Shown: one piece after another, positions 59,528 to 64,000 of the stretch
Position numbering within the stretch: the first letter of the stretch is position 1
How the letters are laid out: the number at the start of each line of letters is the position of its first letter
Assembly: GCA_054601695.1 (NCBI GenBank)
Contig: BAAHQB010000017.1
Coordinates: 744,001-808,000, forward strand
Origin: Amorphochlora amoebiformis
Taxonomy: Eukaryota > Cercozoa > Chlorarachniophyceae
DNA: 64,000 nucleotides
Direction: 5' to 3'
The notes under the pieces: model-generated
Database searches by the model: none
What the model saw: the letters and a program-made list of their open reading frames with translations, nothing else
What the model was told of the DNA's origin: nothing
Made by a program: the position numbers and the translations under genes

Positions 59528-61762
59528 ATGTTATATGTGTTTGTTATATATATGTACACACACATATATATATATATAGATATATATATATATATATACA
59601 TATATATATGTTATATATATATATATACATTAAACAAACATCGACAAAAGACATCCTCCAAGGGAGAGGGAGAAGAATACACAGAGAAAGAAAGAATACA
59701 GGATATACATAGAAAATGAAAGGATATAAAGAGAGAAGGAACCAGGGAGGCAAGAAAAGGGTATCTGAATCTACTGAGTCTAGCTGTAGATAAGAGCGAG
59801 ATGGTGCTTCAAGTTCGGAATCTATCATTGAATACCCGAATAATTAGCTTGAACTTCTTCGATATCTATGAATCTCTTGGCAATTATCAATAGATTATAT
59901 AATAGCCCGAAGTATTAACGCACGTGATGATCCCAGTTCTAGAGTTCACTAAGTTCATCTGGTCTGCATGTCCTAGATGTTTAGATCTAGACATGTGGCA
60001 TGTCAGGCTATAGAATTAACTACTAGAACTAGATTAATTTACTCGAGAAACTATCACAGTAGACTATACTCTAGGCTGAGACACTCTAGCGGCTATGATC
60101 ATAGATGATCATGACCGGGGCATTTCAAATACTATATTTGCACTAGTTTTGATCAGTATCTGGCTATGGCTGGAGTGATCCCTTAAGTAAATAACTAGAA
60201 TAAGTTCGCCAAGACTTAAAGTCTCAGCGTCCGACTTGTCAAAGGATGATTATTATGTAAAACGTTTACCGGCCTAATTTGAGCCGCATAAATTAACTAG
60301 AGAAAACAAAACTGACGGTCTGAAATCACAGTTTGTATCCGAATATTACCGAGGCATTGCAATATATATATACTAGTATATATATGTACACACGCAATTC
60401 CTTCCTCTCTTCCATGCCTCTATTCCCACTTGATACTGTGGAGTTGCTCGGGACACTAAATGTGGAGCTTTAACCACGGATGGACGCCGAGCCGACGAAT
60501 GAGAAGGTTGGCAAGAATAGATCGCAGTTGGCTTGGGGGCAGCTGCAATATTGACAGGGCGGTCCACGGCTCTAACACCATTCGCCACTGCTCAAAGGGA
60601 TGTTTTCCAGAACTACCCACAGCTCATCAGCCCGTCTCGGAATCCAATAAGCAAAAGTAAAAGCAATATTTCTTGCGCCCCACCCCGAATATTGAACATT
60701 GTCGCCGGTGGGTCAAACAGCCTCGTGTGCATCCAGATTTCATCTTGAGAAGGATTTGAATGCCAATTAGGCTGATGTTAACTCCACTGGTGGGTTCGGG
60801 GCAACCGGCTGGTAAGGGCCTACCCTTTCCCTCCTCCGACAACGAGTCTATAGAGAAGCTCAAAACTTTTCCCCCGAGATTTTTTTTATGTTCCTAGATT
60901 GTGTGTTTGTTATTTCAGGATATTAGATAAAAACTAAGGCTAGCGATAGTTACATACACCTGTACGAGGAGGAGAAAAGGGAAGGCAATTTCTGGCTGCC
61001 ACCATGAAGTAGACCGAAAAGATAAGCAGACTTTTGTGGATTTGGAGGGTATTACCAGGTAGTATCGGATTTATGTTTTCATTATTACCTAATAAATATT
61101 TTTCACTTGTTCAGTTTTCACAGCCGTCACCCTCAATGACAATGGGGTAGCTGCTGTAACCCCCCGTTTCAGATTCGGGTGGTGCCCGGGTTCTCTCCGA
61201 TGCTCTTCCCTCCCTTCTCCCTTTCCCCTCCCCCAGGTTAGGGCACCGCTCGAATCGGATTAAATTCAAAACAGAAATATGTGCGAGAGACTTTTAGTCA
61301 AAATACCTAAAGTTCACCACGTTGGTCGTATACGCAGACCTTGAAAACCCATTAGCAACCTCCAAGGTGTAAAATCCCTCAAAAATAAAACCTTTTCCAC
61401 CTGCGCCCCCCCCCCGGAGAGAATTTCTATTCTTCGCAGATTTTGTACTAAGGTTTAGTTGGGAATTTTGGCGGATTTGGGTTGTTTTTCCTTTCTTAAA
61501 TGTGTTTCGGTAGCTGTTTCAGATCAGGTGATGTTTTTGGATCTACAGGGCTTTCCGGTTGTAATGAGGGACACAGGCTGAGAGGGGGTTAAAGGAAGGG
61601 AGATACACGAGAAGGGTGCTCGTATTCGGACATTTATGTGTGTATATCGGACACGTAGTTGCGGACACATGCACGAATGAATGCGTGCCGATTAGTCCAA
61701 GATCACGACATCCTTGAACAGCGAAATCTAGTTTTCAGAAATTCAGTTTTGGTTTCCTTAGG
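59333..61762. other. Intergenic region, no supported gene
   Basis: (AT)n and TGTG/CACA runs fill 59340-59630. From 59640 to 60350 the DNA is unique and AT-rich. From 60380 to 61760 GC content is higher and several open frames of 60-80 codons exist on both strands (for example 60588-60373 and 60863-60627, minus), but none shows a domain or splice context I can defend. A poly-C run at about 61407-61415 and a CT-rich stretch at 61200-61240 stand out. Confidence 0.55.
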
Positions 61763-61864
61763 ATGGAAACCGATATTGTGCTCAACTATAACCAGTGGAT
61801 TTCCAAGCTGCAAGAACTCAAGTATGAGGACTGTACGCAGTTCCTCTCCCGGGTGATCATATAT

Positions 61865-61914
<50 letters not shown>

Positions 61915-62025
61915 AAAATATAATATATATATATATATTTATATACATATACATATATACGTATGTATATGTGTGTGCACATGTGTATGTGTGCACACAT
62001 ATACATATATACACATATACATATA

Positions 62026-62076
<51 letters not shown>

Positions 62077-62126
62077 TATGTTATATGTATATTATTTAAA
62101 TATTTTATATAGATCCGTACACACAA

Positions 62127-62176
<50 letters not shown>

Positions 62177-62210
62177 ACACACAAACACACATACATATAT
62201 ACATACATAC

Positions 62211-62249
<39 letters not shown>

Positions 62250-62720
62250 CAACACATATTTAATCCGTACAATAAAGGTTCGAAAAGATCTGGCCAAGAA
62301 GCGATTTCTCAGCAAGAACCTCAGGTAGAAACAGAAACCTTACCTTTCACTTATTTCCCTCTCCCATTGGGAAGGAAAACAGACACGGAAGAAGGATGAG
62401 GAAGGGAGAAAAGATGAGAACGGGAGGGAGATGAGAGCGAGACAGAGGAGATAAGAGCAGAGAGGCGAGATACGAAAAAAATCACTTTTGTCAGGATATA
62501 ACTGTAGAGATGAGAGCTAAGAAGAGGGCATATGAGTGTGAATGTTAGTCGAGTCCTGGTCAAGGTTAGGAAGAACGGGGAATGAGAGGGAGGGAGAGGT
62601 GTGATGAGAGGGAGGGAGAGGTGTGATGAGAGGGAGGGAGTGAATATGAGAGGGATGACGGTGTGTGTGGATTGGTAGGCGTTTGGGTTCATATGTGTAT
62701 AAATAGGTGAAGATTATGCA

Positions 62721-62780
<60 letters not shown>

Positions 62781-62850
62781 ATGTTTTTTATATGTGCATG
62801 TACAAAATGTGTGTATACATATAATATATATATATATATATAAATTTATG

Positions 62851-62941
<91 letters not shown>

Positions 62942-63012
62942 TATACTTATGTATATCCATTTTATATATGTGTATGTGTATGTGCATAATATTGTGTGTG
63001 TATATGTGTATT

Positions 63013-63061
<49 letters not shown>

Positions 63062-63072
63062 GCATAATATTA

Positions 63073-63103
<31 letters not shown>

Positions 63104-63106
63104 AAT

Positions 63107-63166
<60 letters not shown>

Positions 63167-63274
63167 ATATATTTATATGTATATATCCATGTATATTTCA
63201 TGATATCCATAAACATTCCTAGCGCCGAGAATCGATTTCAATACGCCGCAGAATTTCTGCAAGCCTCCGTAGGG
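61763..63274 (+). CDS. 5' exons of an unknown gene continuing past the window
   Basis: Exon 1 61763-61852 starts with ATG and reads [20 protein letters not shown], then [10 protein letters not shown], with a GTGATC donor. Exon 2 62278-62324 reads [15 protein letters not shown]. Exon 3 63223-63274 reads [18 protein letters not shown]. Phases 0, 2, 0 agree. The protein start is charged and helical with no signal peptide or TM. No family recognised. The TTAG just before the ATG could be an acceptor, so a 5' non-coding exon is possible. Confidence 0.6.
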
Positions 63275-63275
63275 G

Positions 63276-63318
<43 letters not shown>

Positions 63319-63460
63319 GTAAAGAAACATTACTGTTAGCCAGGGTTAGGTTTAGTATTAGGGTAAAAATTATAAACAGCTCTCATTTGATTTAACTGCA
63401 TATTGTTATAAATACATATATATATATATATATATGTATTGTATATTTTATATATATATA

Positions 63461-63897
<437 letters not shown>

Positions 63898-64000
63898 TAT
63901 ACATATACATTTCTGTATCATGTATATATATATATATATAGATGTAATATATATATATATATATATATGTATACGTATATACATAAATACACATATATAT

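Overview
This is nuclear DNA from a eukaryote, most likely a protist. CRSH-like content hints at a plastid-bearing alga, but the sequence does not fix the lineage. There is no bacterial gene organisation. Coding sequence lies in very short exons (about 22-125 bases) with GT-AG borders and consistent phase, and the introns are mostly (AT)n microsatellite, interspersed with CCCTAA/TTAGGG telomere-type repeats, CT/GA arrays and tandem repeats. Nearly all long open frames in the window are translated (AT)n, (CT)n or (ACACAT)n and encode nothing. All gene models here were spliced by eye, using reading phase and family motifs.

Layout. 842-2350 (+): tentative RS-rich protein, with a competing antisense frame at 1531-1821. 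5043-5586 (-): small Asn/Gly/Lys-rich CCCH zinc-finger protein. 6117-11576 (+): leucine-rich-repeat protein with an NPVC...LDG cap. 12359-16107 (-): highly charged, Lys-rich protein of unknown function. 17905-38542 (+): a 20.6 kb, at least 33-exon gene with two canonical EF-hands followed by a RelA/SpoT homologue (HD-like region without its HD pair, then an alarmone synthetase domain with the expected motifs). 40083-40960 (-): small single-TM protein, unknown. 41294-59332 (+): an 18 kb, about 28-exon mercuric-reductase-like FAD/NAD(P) disulfide oxidoreductase with a C-terminal membrane tail. 61763 onward (+): start of an unknown gene cut by the window edge.

Gene order is typical of a compact protist gene set stretched by its introns: divergent pairs (5586/6117, 16107/17905, 40960/41294) and convergent pairs (11576/12359, 38542/40083).

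The most unusual features are two. First, EF-hands sit N-terminal to a calcium-type RSH; land-plant CRSH has them C-terminal. Second, 'exon echoes' recur: pieces of authentic exons, usually with the adjoining splice site and some intron, are re-copied two to five times inside the neighbouring AT-repeat intron, sometimes inverted. I see this at nine exons of three genes. In one case (RSH exon 23) the whole exon and both splice sites are duplicated with only synonymous differences. Two tRNA-derived SINE copies that run into (AT)n tails suggest one possible source of the AT arrays.
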